A stretch of DNA of 64,000 nucleotides from Lentimicrobiaceae bacterium (GTDB taxonomy: Bacteria; Bacteroidota; Bacteroidia; Bacteroidales; Lentimicrobiaceae): contig JACJXH010000004.1 in NCBI GenBank assembly GCA_020636745.1, positions 1-64,000 on the forward strand, given 5' to 3'. Under the pieces are notes generated by a model. The model saw only the letters and a list, made by a program, of their open reading frames with translations, did no database searches and was not told the DNA's origin. Numbering within the stretch: the stretch's first letter is position 1; each line of letters starts with the position of its first letter. Both the position numbers and the translations under genes were made by a program. Shown here one piece after another: positions 45,216 to 54,354 of the stretch.

Positions 45216-46385
45216 TCATTGCTGTTCGTCCTGAGGAATATTCCACAGCAGCAACTGATTGCCAAACGTGGCCAGAATCGATTTGTCACCGGGCATAAAT
45301 TCAATAAATACTCTGCCATCAGATGGAAATTCGAGTTTGCGGATACCTTCCATCAAGCGGGAGCCCATTTCAAACCGATGCAAAACCACACCCGTTTCAA
45401 AGTCGTGCACTCTTAATTCAGGAAACTTTCCCCAGCTCACTACGCCCATTAACCGCCCGTTGTGACTCATACGAAAATCAGGTTCAAAATTTGAATTGGA
45501 AGGAAAAACTGTGCGCGTAGGTTCCAGAGTTGCTCCATCAATTACGCTGATAAAATTCTGTCGTCCCGACACGGCTGTTGTGGCTTTTGTATGCGGTATA
45601 TTGAGGCAAAAAATAAACCTGCCATCGGATGACCATTCGAGCCGGTATATATTATCATAATATTCATTGATTGTCGTCACTTTCGAAAAACCGGCAGCCC
45701 TGTAAACTGTTACCACCTGCTTGTATTTTTGAGTGAATTTGCGGCCTTTCTTGTTCTTTCTGAATTGCGGATCACTGTTTAGAAAATCATCGCCCGGCCT
45801 TTCTGAAACTGCGATATATTGTCCGTCAGGACTCATGGCAAGGCTATTGGTTGCGTTGCCGGGAATGTTCATTGTCCGATCTTTTTGCCTGCTCCCCAAA
45901 TTCCAAAATTCCAAAGCATTACCATTCAAAGCAACGGCATACTTTTCATCTGGCGAAATCTTTACATCATGGTATTTTTCAAGACGCAACACACGCTGGC
46001 CGGATTGCGCATCCACAATCTCAAAATTGACTTCCCTGTCTTTGTTTTTGGCAAAATCGAGATAAAAAAGCTGCTGAAGCAACAAATACCGGCCTGCGGC
46101 CGACCAGCTAACCCGCGAGCCGGCATACCAGTTACCAACATCAAATTGCTTGATTACCTTTCGGTTACTGATATCAAAAACAGAAAGTGGAAAGCTCTGA
46201 GTGCCGGCTATAGCCATAAATTGCATATCGGGCGACATCGCCATTCCCGATTGAATATACAGATCATCGGAAGCATGAAACTTTTCATATTCGGCATTAA
46301 TAGTCTGTCCGTCGGCCACCATCCCTGAAGAAATACAGGCTATCAGAATCAAACCTGAAATTGTTTTTGGCAGATAATTTCTCAT
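45216..46385 (-). CDS. Secreted WD40-type beta-propeller protein
   Basis: This 389-aa protein has a signal peptide ending near VADGQ and repeats of about 45 residues with WD40/YVTN words: SPDMQFMAIAG, SPDEKYAVALNGNALEFWNLG, SPDGQYIAVSE, SSDGRFIFCLN, SHNGRLMGVVSWG. No catalytic domain follows. I chose the ATG at 46385 (MRNYLPK). It heads the unit with the small secreted protein and the PQQ-type propeller; together they suggest a periplasmic or surface complex of unknown job. Confidence 0.75.
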   Translation of the reverse strand: MRNYLPKTISGLILIACISSGMVADGQTINAEYEKFHASDDLYIQSGMAMSPDMQFMAIAGTQSFPLSVFDISNRKVIKQFDVGNWYAGSRVSWSAAGRYLLLQQLFYLDFAKNKDREVNFEIVDAQSGQRVLRLEKYHDVKISPDEKYAVALNGNALEFWNLGSRQKDRTMNIPGNATNSLAMSPDGQYIAVSERPGDDFLNSDPQFRKNKKGRKFTQKYKQVVTVYRAAGFSKVTTINEYYDNIYRLEWSSDGRFIFCLNIPHTKATTAVSGRQNFISVIDGATLEPTRTVFPSNSNFEPDFRMSHNGRLMGVVSWGKFPELRVHDFETGVVLHRFEMGSRLMEGIRKLEFPSDGRVFIEFMPGDKSILATFGNQLLLWNIPQDEQQ

Positions 46386-46929
46386 GTTAGAAGTATTGAA
46401 GGATTGGCAAATTTTCAACATGCTTTAAACACATAAATTTACGTCAATGTTTATGCTTTGATACCGGGCATCAGGTATGCTACCCGCGTTTCGACAGCCC
46501 CAAAAGGCAACATTTCAGCCATTCATATGCACACTTTTTTAATACATCTACTTCAGATTACCAAAAACTACTACGCTATATCACTAATTATCTTCACGTT
46601 ACAACAAAGCCCATCATTCGCCCTCAAAAACCCTTATAAACCTACATTTTTCATGTGTACAAATTGCCGCAAAAAAAAATACGTATTTATAGGTATATAA
46701 ATCATTAAGGTTAGGTAGGTGAAAAATGCCATTAAAACCAGAAAACGACGTAATTCCATAGTGTAAAGAATCCGGTTTTCATACCCGTAAGGAAAAAAAA
46801 CAATGTTTACCGGCACAAACGTCAGTGCCGGGTAATATTAAACAGCAATCAAACCGCCATTAATTTGTTAAAAATAAGCCTCGTTTTTTTGAAGCATGAG
46901 AAAAATATAAGCCATACTTTTGCAGGAAG
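46386..46929. other. Intergenic region with no gene
   Basis: AT-rich 0.5-kb gap between divergent units. An 80-codon plus-strand frame is present but not supported. The promoter of the next gene lies at 46915. I see no riboswitch fold that I recognise upstream of the receptor unit. Confidence 0.45.
46915..46922 (+). promoter_or_regulatory. -7 box immediately before a start codon
   Basis: TACTTTTG matches TAnnTTTG and ends 7 bp before the ATG at 46930, which implies a very short or absent 5' leader. Confidence 0.5.
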
Positions 46930-47466
46930 ATGAAAGCCTTACGCCCCGGAATAGCTCTTCTGTTATGTGGATTATTTATTTATAATTCCATGGGATATCT
47001 GCTTGTATATTCTGCCATGCTATCTGTGCGGAAACAACAGGCCTTTGCTGAAATCCGCCAACTTCAAAAACAGCCAGTCATAGCCATCACACTGGCAAGA
47101 ACAGATAAAAGCAAACTGGAGAGCAAAAAAAACAGACTTGAAATCAAGCTTAACGGTTGCATGTATGATGTGGTAAGAACAGAGACTTCGGGCGATAACA
47201 TCATTTATTACTGCGTCAGAGATATCAGGGAAGAGCACTTGATACATCAGATGAATCTGTTGAGTAAAAATAACAGCGGCAGCAATCCCCTGCAAAAATC
47301 AGCCAGTTTGATTATTGATCAGGTTATCAAAACAGCGCTCATCAGCACGGCCCTTCATTTCGGCCGGTTCTCCACTATCATCAGATATCACACCAGGCTT
47401 ATACCCACTTACTTCTCTCCGGTAATGGCCATTCCTGCCCCACCGCCCCAGTGTTTACCCGCATAA
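46930..47466 (+). CDS. Membrane-anchored protein upstream of a TonB receptor, unknown function
   Basis: This 178-aa protein has an N-terminal membrane span (LLLCGLFIYNSMGYLLVYSAML). A basic, helical middle part follows, then a short domain with two cysteines (GCMYDVV and IIYYCVRD) and a proline-rich end, APPPQCLPA. I have seen proteins of this layout before TonB-dependent receptors in this phylum but do not know their function. The receptor gene follows 105 bp later on the same strand. Confidence 0.6.
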   Translation: MKALRPGIALLLCGLFIYNSMGYLLVYSAMLSVRKQQAFAEIRQLQKQPVIAITLARTDKSKLESKKNRLEIKLNGCMYDVVRTETSGDNIIYYCVRDIREEHLIHQMNLLSKNNSGSNPLQKSASLIIDQVIKTALISTALHFGRFSTIIRYHTRLIPTYFSPVMAIPAPPPQCLPA

Positions 47467-47571
47467 TTTTTTCCTGAAACTGTAAATCCTTCCATCAGAA
47501 AGATTTGCATCAGCCATTTTCCTAATGGGGCGCTTCTGTTCCATTCATTATGTCATGTAAACTCATTTACC

Positions 47572-49992
47572 ATGAAAAAAAACTTCATTTACTTTTTACT
47601 GCTTTTCATTTCATTCAATCTGAGCGCGCAGCAGGTGTATGTGCTCAACCGATCGACATTGCAACCAGTAAGCAACTGCCTGATTTTCAATGCAAATAAA
47701 ACAATATCAGTTACCACCAACAACAGCGGGGCTGCCAGTCTTTCGGCCTTTGGCAAGTCTGATTCTATTTTTTTCAAACACTTATCGTTTCAGCCATACA
47801 AAGCTACATTACAGGAACTTTCTGCAAGCAGCTACAAAGTATTTCTGACTGAAACAGTGATTAACCTGGAAGAAGTTGTTTTTTCAGCCAATAAAGTTGA
47901 AGAGAACTACAGGGATATACCCATGAAAATAGACATCATCAGGGCCTCCTCCATTCAGTTTGACAATCCGCAAACATCAGCCGATATGCTTCAGCAATCG
48001 GGTAAGGTATTTGTACAACAAAGCCAGCTGGGAGGCGGCAGCCCGGTTATCAGAGGCATGGAAACCAACCGTGTATTGATTGTGGTTGACGGTGTACGGT
48101 TAAACAACGCCATTTACAGGGCCGGTCATTTACAAAATGTAATTACAGTTGATCCCAACATGCTCGAACGCGTGGAAGTGCTGCATGGGCCGGGGTCAGT
48201 CATCTATGGCAGCGATGCCATGGGCGGTGTGATGCATTTTTACACCAAAAATCCAATACTGGCCTCCAATGGCAAAGCGTATACTTCAGGTAGCGCATTT
48301 GCCCGATATTCTTCGGCTGCCAATGAGAAAACCGGCGGATTAACGTTGAATGCCGGCTGGAAAAAATTCGCCATTTTGCTGAGCGGCACTTTCAAGGATA
48401 TCGGCGATTTACGCGAAGGAAAAAACCGCGATTCAAAATATGGCGACTGGGGCAAAAGACTTTACTATGCCGAACGCATTAACGGTGTTGATTCCATGAT
48501 GGTCAACAACGACCCGCTGATTCAAAAACAATCGGGTTACACACAGTACGACATCACTGCCAGGGCTTTATGGAAGCCCAATACGGGCCATACTGTCAGC
48601 CTGAACCTTCAGTTATCCAACTCAAGTGATATCCCCCGCTACGACAGGCTCACCGAGATGCCGGGCGGAAAGCTAAAGTATGCCGAATGGTATTATGGCC
48701 CTCAAACCCGGTTACTCACCTCCTTAAAAAGCGAATGGCTTCATGAAACAAAAATGTATGACAATGCAGCCGTCATGGTTTCGTATCAGAATATCAGTGA
48801 AGACAGGGTTAGCCGCGGCTTTGGAAAATCAAAAAAGAAGCACCAGGAAGAAACAGTTGATATTGTTGCGTTTAATGCTGACATGATGAAAGAAATCTTC
48901 AGAAATTCAGAATTACGGTATGGCGTTGAGGCCAATGTAAACATGGTTGGCTCAAAGGCGTACAATGAAAATATCAAGACCAGTGAAATTACCAATGATG
49001 TGGCAACCCGTTATCCTGACGACAAAAACCGCATGACCACGCTGGCCGCCTATGCCTCCAACAACTGGGAAATCAACAAAAAAGTGATCTTCTCGCAGGG
49101 CCTCCGGCTGAGCAATGTTTCGCTGCTGGCATCCTATACTCCGGAAATGCTTGAAATAACCCAATTCCCATACTCCGATGATATGACCCAGAACAATACC
49201 GCTTTTAACGGAAGCCTGGGATTGGTGGTAATGCCGGAGAAAGGCTGGAGGTTGTCAGCCAACCTGTCGAGTGGGTTCAGGGCGCCGAATATTGATGACG
49301 TTTCCAAATTAAACGACTCTAACAGTTCCGACCAGTTGCTGTTTGTGCCCAATCCCGGTTTAAAACCCGAATATTCATACAATGCCGAACTAACCATTGA
49401 AAAAACCTTTAACCAGCAAGTGCAGGTGGGCCTGACCGGTTTTTACACCCTGCTCGACAATGCATTTGTAGCCCGCCCGTTCCTGTATAATGGTCAGGAT
49501 TCAGTGGTGTTTGACGGAACACTATGCGGGGTTCAGGCACTTCAGAATGCCGGCGAGGCATACATCTACGGCCTCGAAGCCAGCATTGATGCATCCATAA
49601 CTCATTATCTGTCGTTTTCCAGTTATCTGACCTATACTTACGGACGTGTTAAAAATGAGGACGTTCCCCTTGATCACATCCCTCCGGTATTTGGCATGAC
49701 CTCTGTAAAACTCGACATCAAAAAATTCACAGGAGAATTTTACGCCAGGTACAATGGCTGGAAACGCATTAAAGATTACAGCCCGGGCGGAGAAGACAAC
49801 GAAAATTACGCTACAGCCGACGGAATGCCATCATGGGTCACTTTAAACCTGCGTGCTTCGTATCAGGTTAACCGATACCTGAATGTGCAGGCCGGTATTG
49901 AAAACATCCTTGACACCCATTATCGTCTTTTTGCCAGCGGAATCAGCGCCCCGGGACGAAATGTAAGCCTGACACTCAGAAGCAACTTCTAA
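47572..49992 (+). CDS. TonB-dependent outer-membrane receptor
   Basis: This 806-aa receptor has a signal peptide (cleavage near NLSAQ), a carboxypeptidase-regulatory-like N-domain (about 20-105) and a plug domain (about 115-225). The plug carries GGSPVIRGMETNRVLIVVDG in the family position and EVLHGPGSVIYGSDAMGG. A 22-strand type barrel ends in the aromatic-terminated strand VSLTLRSNF. The plug words are closest to the haem/haemoglobin and siderophore receptor group. The ligand is not shown. A strong terminator follows. Confidence 0.92.
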   Translation: MKKNFIYFLLLFISFNLSAQQVYVLNRSTLQPVSNCLIFNANKTISVTTNNSGAASLSAFGKSDSIFFKHLSFQPYKATLQELSASSYKVFLTETVINLEEVVFSANKVEENYRDIPMKIDIIRASSIQFDNPQTSADMLQQSGKVFVQQSQLGGGSPVIRGMETNRVLIVVDGVRLNNAIYRAGHLQNVITVDPNMLERVEVLHGPGSVIYGSDAMGGVMHFYTKNPILASNGKAYTSGSAFARYSSAANEKTGGLTLNAGWKKFAILLSGTFKDIGDLREGKNRDSKYGDWGKRLYYAERINGVDSMMVNNDPLIQKQSGYTQYDITARALWKPNTGHTVSLNLQLSNSSDIPRYDRLTEMPGGKLKYAEWYYGPQTRLLTSLKSEWLHETKMYDNAAVMVSYQNISEDRVSRGFGKSKKKHQEETVDIVAFNADMMKEIFRNSELRYGVEANVNMVGSKAYNENIKTSEITNDVATRYPDDKNRMTTLAAYASNNWEINKKVIFSQGLRLSNVSLLASYTPEMLEITQFPYSDDMTQNNTAFNGSLGLVVMPEKGWRLSANLSSGFRAPNIDDVSKLNDSNSSDQLLFVPNPGLKPEYSYNAELTIEKTFNQQVQVGLTGFYTLLDNAFVARPFLYNGQDSVVFDGTLCGVQALQNAGEAYIYGLEASIDASITHYLSFSSYLTYTYGRVKNEDVPLDHIPPVFGMTSVKLDIKKFTGEFYARYNGWKRIKDYSPGGEDNENYATADGMPSWVTLNLRASYQVNRYLNVQAGIENILDTHYRLFASGISAPGRNVSLTLRSNF

Positions 49993-50014
49993 AAGCAGCT
50001 TCCTTAAGTCACAA

Positions 50015-50056
50015 TAAAAACAGCCGGCATCCATTTAAAATGCCGGCTGTTTTTTT
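50015..50056 (+). terminator. Rho-independent terminator after the TonB receptor
   Basis: The arms AACAGCCGGCAT and ATGCCGGCTGTT pair perfectly across a loop of about 8 nt and are followed by seven T. Confidence 0.92.
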
Positions 50057-50152
50057 ATATAACAAACTCATCATCACCAATTAAGCATTGATTTTATGGC
50101 AGATTATTATTATCTTTACGAAAATGCCGGTTCACAGCATTACGGCAACATT

Positions 50153-50160
50153 TACTTTTG
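50153..50160 (+). promoter_or_regulatory. -7 box immediately before a start codon
   Basis: TACTTTTG ends 6 bp before the ATG at 50167. This rules out the TTG at 50158 as a start, because it lies inside the promoter element. Confidence 0.5.
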
Positions 50161-50166
50161 TTAACA

Positions 50167-50646
50167 ATGACAGGCAAACCCAACACCATGGAAAATCAGA
50201 CACCCCCCGGAATTAAAAAGCGCAATCTGAAAGTAACGTTCATTTTCGCCGCAATCGGATGTTTGCTTATGGCATCAGGAATGATCGTTGGTATTTCTGA
50301 CAATCCCCCAGGCATATTTCTAAGCTTTGCCGGATTAATCTTTCTTATTCTGGCAATAGTACATCCATGGAGGAATATTCGCAATTACCAGATTCTGCTC
50401 ATTAGCGGCGCCATCGGATTTCCATTTACGGCAGTACTTCACAATGCCTTTGAAGCAGCAGGTCAGTATTTTGCTGAGATTTCAATACTTTCAGGCATAT
50501 TTAACGGGATTGGAGCCTTTTTCTTTCTGGTCGCTATATTTCTTTGTCCGGTAATGATACTGACAGGATTGACAGGCATTGTTTACCTTGCTGTAAAAAA
50601 AAGGACATTAAAAAAACAGGCCGCAAATCATATTGGGGAGCAATAG
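50167..50646 (+). CDS. Four-span membrane protein, unknown function
   Basis: This 159-aa protein has four membrane spans (about 22-42, 46-64, 74-95 and 112-140) and a basic C-terminal tail (VKKRTLKKQAAN). No family recognised. I chose the ATG at 50167 because of the promoter just before it; the ATG at 50188 (MENQTPPG) is an alternative seven codons later. It stands alone. Confidence 0.6.
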   Translation: MTGKPNTMENQTPPGIKKRNLKVTFIFAAIGCLLMASGMIVGISDNPPGIFLSFAGLIFLILAIVHPWRNIRNYQILLISGAIGFPFTAVLHNAFEAAGQYFAEISILSGIFNGIGAFFFLVAIFLCPVMILTGLTGIVYLAVKKRTLKKQAANHIGEQ

Positions 50647-50671
50647 CAGTAACAGCAAATGAAATCTGACA

Positions 50672-50711
50672 AAAACACAACAGGACTGCCGAACAAACGA
50701 CAGTCCTGCTG
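50672..50711 (-). terminator. Terminator of clpP
   Basis: The 8-bp arms CAGGACTG (50681-50688) and CAGTCCTG (50701-50708) enclose a 12-nt loop. On the minus strand the stem is followed by a T-rich stretch with GTTTTTG. Confidence 0.7.
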
Positions 50712-50733
50712 AAGAATAAAGTCAGATGATTTC

Positions 50734-51405
50734 TTATTTATTGCCGCGTTGCAATACTTCATCAATCATACCATAATCTTTGGCTTCCTGAGCAGTCATC
50801 CAGTAATCACGATCAGAATCCTTTTCAATTTTTTTAAAGTTCTGTTTTGAATGCTGGGCAATTATGTCGTACAGTTCTTTTTTGAGTTTAAGAATTTCGC
50901 GGGTGGTAATTTCAATATCAGATGCCTGCCCCTGCGCGCCACCCATTGGCTGATGGATAAGAATGCGTGAATGTTTAAGGGCGGTACGCTTGCCTTCGGC
51001 ACCGGCACAAAGCAGTACAGCTCCCATCGAAGCCGCCATACCAGTACAGATAGTTGCTACATCGGGGGCAATGTATTGCATTGTATCATAAATACCTAAT
51101 CCGGCATAAACTGAACCACCGGGAGTATTCAGGTAAATCTGTATATCTTTTTTGGGATCAACTGACTCAAGAAAAAGCAGCTGCGCCTGGATAATATTGG
51201 CTACATAATCGTCAATGGGCACGCCAAGAAAAATAATCCTGTCCATCATCAGACGCGAAAAAACGTCCATGGTGGCTATATTTAACTGACGCTCTTCGAT
51301 AATGGTCGGAGAAATATAACCGTTAACAGCCGAAGTGAATTTATCAAGTGTAAGGCTGCTGATGCCCCGGTGACCGGTGGCATATTTTCTGAATTCGTTT
51401 TGCAT
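50734..51405 (-). CDS. clpP: ATP-dependent Clp protease proteolytic subunit
   Basis: This 223-aa serine peptidase forms the tetradecameric chamber of ClpXP or ClpAP. The catalytic serine S126 is in TGMAASMGAVL and the histidine H151 in LIHQPMGG, with the aspartate near residue 200 (KDSDRDYWM). The N-terminal extension of about 30 residues is usual for the phylum. Unlike the common tig-clpP-clpX order, neither partner gene is adjacent: it has its own terminator and a 394-bp empty stretch upstream. Confidence 0.95.
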   Translation of the reverse strand: MQNEFRKYATGHRGISSLTLDKFTSAVNGYISPTIIEERQLNIATMDVFSRLMMDRIIFLGVPIDDYVANIIQAQLLFLESVDPKKDIQIYLNTPGGSVYAGLGIYDTMQYIAPDVATICTGMAASMGAVLLCAGAEGKRTALKHSRILIHQPMGGAQGQASDIEITTREILKLKKELYDIIAQHSKQNFKKIEKDSDRDYWMTAQEAKDYGMIDEVLQRGNK

Positions 51406-51799
51406 AGTTTGTCTGTTTATTTACTGTCAAATTTACAGTAATTCGGTGAATAGTCCTTTAAAAAGCAGGAATTAATTAAAAATTTAGTGTGTCGAATTTT
51501 ATGCCACAATCCTGTTTTTTCCTGAAAATTATTCAAAAAAACCACGAACATCCCAATATGCCATGATATGAATTAAGCAAAGCCTTCCGGCTTTTACCAT
51601 CAACTGCGTATGGTAAAGCATCATAATCCATCATAAATACCAGCTCTCCTGCCGGAAAAATATGAATAAAAAGCGGTTCAGGTAAAACACGCTATGTGTG
51701 ACCAATTTTGCAACAAAAAGCAATGGCTGCAAACATGCAAACGACATTCATTATAAACAGCAACCATGTTTCAATAAATATCCGGCGTCATTTTTAACG
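51406..51799. other. Intergenic region upstream of clpP
   Basis: AT-rich, with the clpP promoter somewhere in its left part. I see no gene, and it marks the boundary between the core-like and the accessory-like DNA. Confidence 0.4.
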
Positions 51800-52261
51800 T
51801 TACTTTCTATCCATTAGTCTATAGATGTAATAAATCAATGAAATTGCCATCAAAAGCGTTGCTATTAATGGAATACCAACTATTGTAATTTTTCCTAATT
51901 CTAAATCGTCGGGTGTCATTGCATATGTCATTGCAGCAAACATACAGCCGTTTAAAGTATTTAAAATTCTAAGTAGCCTAACGGCTGTCTTATACTGGAA
52001 TTCCGCATTTTCGTGAGTAATCCTTTTTGGATAGTTGAATAGATGAGGGAATTTTTTTAGAAATGTAACGCCTACATAAATTGTCAACCCAATAAAAGGC
52101 AATATCCATAAACTCCAATTGTTATTTGTTTCTTTACCTGAGTAAATGTAAATAAATGGCAAACCAATCATAAATGCAACCGCAAATAAACCAATTGCTT
52201 CAATGATTATATCAAATAATTCTGGTTTTATAATTAGCCTTGGTCTTTCTTCGTTTCTCAT
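51800..52261 (-). CDS. Small membrane protein, unknown function
   Basis: This 153-aa protein has four hydrophobic segments (about 20-40, 52-70, 95-112 and 122-145) and a basic end (YRLMDRK). Composition is AT-rich and unlike the neighbouring core genes, which fits an acquired gene. I chose the ATG at 52261 (MRNEERPRLII); the frame also starts at 52282. No family recognised. Confidence 0.5.
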   Translation of the reverse strand: MRNEERPRLIIKPELFDIIIEAIGLFAVAFMIGLPFIYIYSGKETNNNWSLWILPFIGLTIYVGVTFLKKFPHLFNYPKRITHENAEFQYKTAVRLLRILNTLNGCMFAAMTYAMTPDDLELGKITIVGIPLIATLLMAISLIYYIYRLMDRK

Positions 52262-52740
52262 ATATTTCAGCCTTGTTGTCAATTGTCGAAAGTTGAACTG
52301 AAAAAATATTTCAGGTCAGCGGATGACAGTCAGCCCAACACCAAATTCAAGTCGTGCAATAAATTTCAAGCAGATAATCCAGATCTCATACAAGTTTTAA
52401 GCTGACTGTCAGCCAATGGCTTAAGCTCTTCAGCCCTGATTCTCAACCATTGGGCAAACAGTAGCCTCGCGATACATCGCACAGGTAGCACAAAAACCCA
52501 TTTTCACAATCCAAATATCTGAAATTTACACCACACCTCAACCGGTAATTGGGCTTATTGCCGGACAGGCAGAAAAGTTTCCGGCGGCCAGTATTTGTTC
52601 ATAAACGTATTTGGATAACAAAACAGAGTTTAAAAGGCATTTAAAGCAGTTTTAAAGCCTCTTTAAAAGTGATTCAAATCCATTCAATCTTTGTTGAGCT
52701 TGTGCTGCTCTTTTTCATAATACAAGTTTAATGGTTTTTG
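52262..52740. other. Intergenic region with a small inverted-repeat pair
   Basis: It contains two copies of a TGACAGTCAG/CTGACTGTCA-type palindrome, near 52325 and 52400, in opposite orientation. I see no gene. The left part may be IS remnant, since an IS3-like end borders it on the right. Confidence 0.4.
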
Positions 52741-52742
52741 TC

Positions 52743-52779
52743 TAATTTTAAACTGTACTATTTTTTGGGGTACTTACAT
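52743..52779 (+). mobile_element. Solo IS3-like right terminal sequence, copy A
   Basis: The plus strand reads GTCTAATTTTAAACTGTACT and continues with TTTTTTGGGGTACTTACA. It ends in the TGTnnn...TTTTGGGG...TACA pattern of IS3-family ends. It matches copy B at 55602-55640 almost base for base. No transposase gene remains next to it. As a right end, the element's interior would lie to the left. Confidence 0.55.
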
Positions 52780-52852
52780 TAATAATTTGTGCTTGCGTGT
52801 GCAGGGCTACTACTGCGAAAAACAGGCAAATTGTTTTTCTAAATGTTTTCAT
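52748..52852 (-). pseudogene. 5' fragment of a secreted-protein gene cut by an IS end
   Basis: The ATG at 52852 opens a frame coding for a clear signal peptide (MKTFRKTICLFFAVV, then ALHTQAQ as cleavage site) and a few mature residues (IINVS). After that the frame runs into the IS-like end at 52779 and stops within it, giving 34 residues. The gene was therefore cut after its signal peptide. The rest of the gene is not found nearby. Confidence 0.65.
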
Positions 52853-52883
52853 GATACCGATTGGGTTTAAGTTTATAAAAATT

Positions 52884-54167
52884 TCAGCGTTTTATTATGT
52901 TCGCTGAATAAACTGATTCGTTGATATATACTGTTAAAACATAGAATCCTGGCAACAGGTGTGAAACATCAAGGCCGAAAGTACTCTTGCCAATGTTGAT
53001 TTTGTTGCAGCTAATATTCCTGCCAGACAATTCTGTAATCCTAAAATCATACAGACCGTCTGTGATTGTTGTATTAAACCTCCCTACCACCATATTATTA
53101 GAAGGGTTGGGAGAAATACTAAGTACCTTATTTGGTTTAGAGATATTTATGTCTTTCACACTTGTAACAGTTGGTTCAATACTCCTGTATATAAAGTGTG
53201 AATTGGATTCCATCAATGCATAAACATAATCGTCATTGTCTGATTCTATTCCTCCAATTGGATAATATGGCAATCCATTATTTTCAAAATGAAAACTTAA
53301 TCCATAGTCTGTCGAAACCAGAATCCCGTCAGGCCAGGCAGTCCCTGCATAGATATGCCCTGCTGAATTTAAGGCAAGGCCGTTTATGTTCGGCCCGGCA
53401 AGGCACTCAACAATCTGACCAGGATCGTCGTGATAAATGGCATAAATTCCGCCGGTTCCGTCATAGCCACCCCTTACCCCAATAATCAGATCACCCTGCT
53501 CATTGTATTCAAGGTTTTCAACCATACGGTTAAACAACCCCAGGAACTCCCAATCAGCACCTCCGCTGGTTGACTTGTATAATCCTCCCATATCAGGTAA
53601 ATAGCACCCTAACCCAATACAAATGTCACCATTGGGGGCAAAGACAATATCTGCAACAAATTCACTGGTATGGTTTTCGGTTGAAAAAACCACCTCCCAA
53701 TCCAAGCCTCCATTTTCAGATTTTAGCAACATAGCACCATTGGAAGCCCATTCACTTACAAAAAGGGTATCGTTACCTTGTGCAACAATTTTTACTTTAC
53801 CCCCATAATCAGGCATGGTAAACGATTGCCAGGTTTGTCCGTTATCAGAAGATTTTGTAAGATCCCAACCAGGGCCTCCTCCAAACACAAAAATCTCTCC
53901 GCTTTCATTTATTGCTATAGATGAAGGTCCATAAACGCCCATGTCAAGTACCAATTCCCATGTCTGCCCATCATCTTGAGAGCGAAATACACCATCATAA
54001 GCTGTATTTGTATTCGTTCCAACAAAAATATCGCCTTGTTGATTAACAGCAAGGCATGAAATATCAAGACTGTCAGGAAATGGTAATAATTCCCAGAAAT
54101 CCTGTGACAAAACAGAATTATTTAGCAAGAAAAGTTGAAACACAAAAATGATGTAAAGTTTTCTCAT
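52884..54167 (-). CDS. T9SS-exported protein with BNR/Ycf48-like repeats
   Basis: This 427-aa protein has a signal peptide (VFQLFLLNNSVLSQ) and about six repeats of the sialidase/photosystem-assembly propeller type (SQDDGQTWELV, SSDNGQTWQSF, SENGGLDWEVV, STSGGADWEFL, STDYGLSFHFE). A type IX secretion sorting domain ends the protein: residues from about 345 read LSISPNPSNNMVVGRF and on to LLPGFYVLTVY. It is exported to the surface by the Por system and probably binds glycans or protein; no catalytic residues are recognised. It sits in a minus-strand set of possible cassettes. Confidence 0.85.
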   Translation of the reverse strand: MRKLYIIFVFQLFLLNNSVLSQDFWELLPFPDSLDISCLAVNQQGDIFVGTNTNTAYDGVFRSQDDGQTWELVLDMGVYGPSSIAINESGEIFVFGGGPGWDLTKSSDNGQTWQSFTMPDYGGKVKIVAQGNDTLFVSEWASNGAMLLKSENGGLDWEVVFSTENHTSEFVADIVFAPNGDICIGLGCYLPDMGGLYKSTSGGADWEFLGLFNRMVENLEYNEQGDLIIGVRGGYDGTGGIYAIYHDDPGQIVECLAGPNINGLALNSAGHIYAGTAWPDGILVSTDYGLSFHFENNGLPYYPIGGIESDNDDYVYALMESNSHFIYRSIEPTVTSVKDINISKPNKVLSISPNPSNNMVVGRFNTTITDGLYDFRITELSGRNISCNKINIGKSTFGLDVSHLLPGFYVLTVYINESVYSANIIKR

Positions 54168-54198
54168 AGTTTTTAGCTCTTTACTTTTTCATATAGCA

Positions 54199-54326
54199 GC
54201 CAACGTTTGACAATATGAAACAGTTGGGTTTTCGGGCTGCGTTCGTATCCACCGAGGAAAACGCTGAGGCGAGAACCAAACCATCGCAAACCACTGAACC
54301 CCAACTGTTTTATATTGTGTGTTGGC
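54199..54326. repeat. Long imperfect inverted repeat, attC-like cassette boundary
   Basis: Outer ends are GCCAAC (54199-54204) and GTTGGC (54321-54326). Inner arms, CAATATGAAACAGTTGGGTT (54211-54230) and its near-complement at 54298-54317, pair over about 20 bp. The loop is 67 nt. It lies exactly between two minus-strand genes. The overall plan (short conserved outer boxes, imperfect inner arms, variable loop, position between stop and next gene) is that of an integron attC site, but the boxes do not match the GTTRRRY core. Confidence 0.6.
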
Positions 54327-54354
54327 ATTTCGTTTTTTATTATTCTGTAAATTT

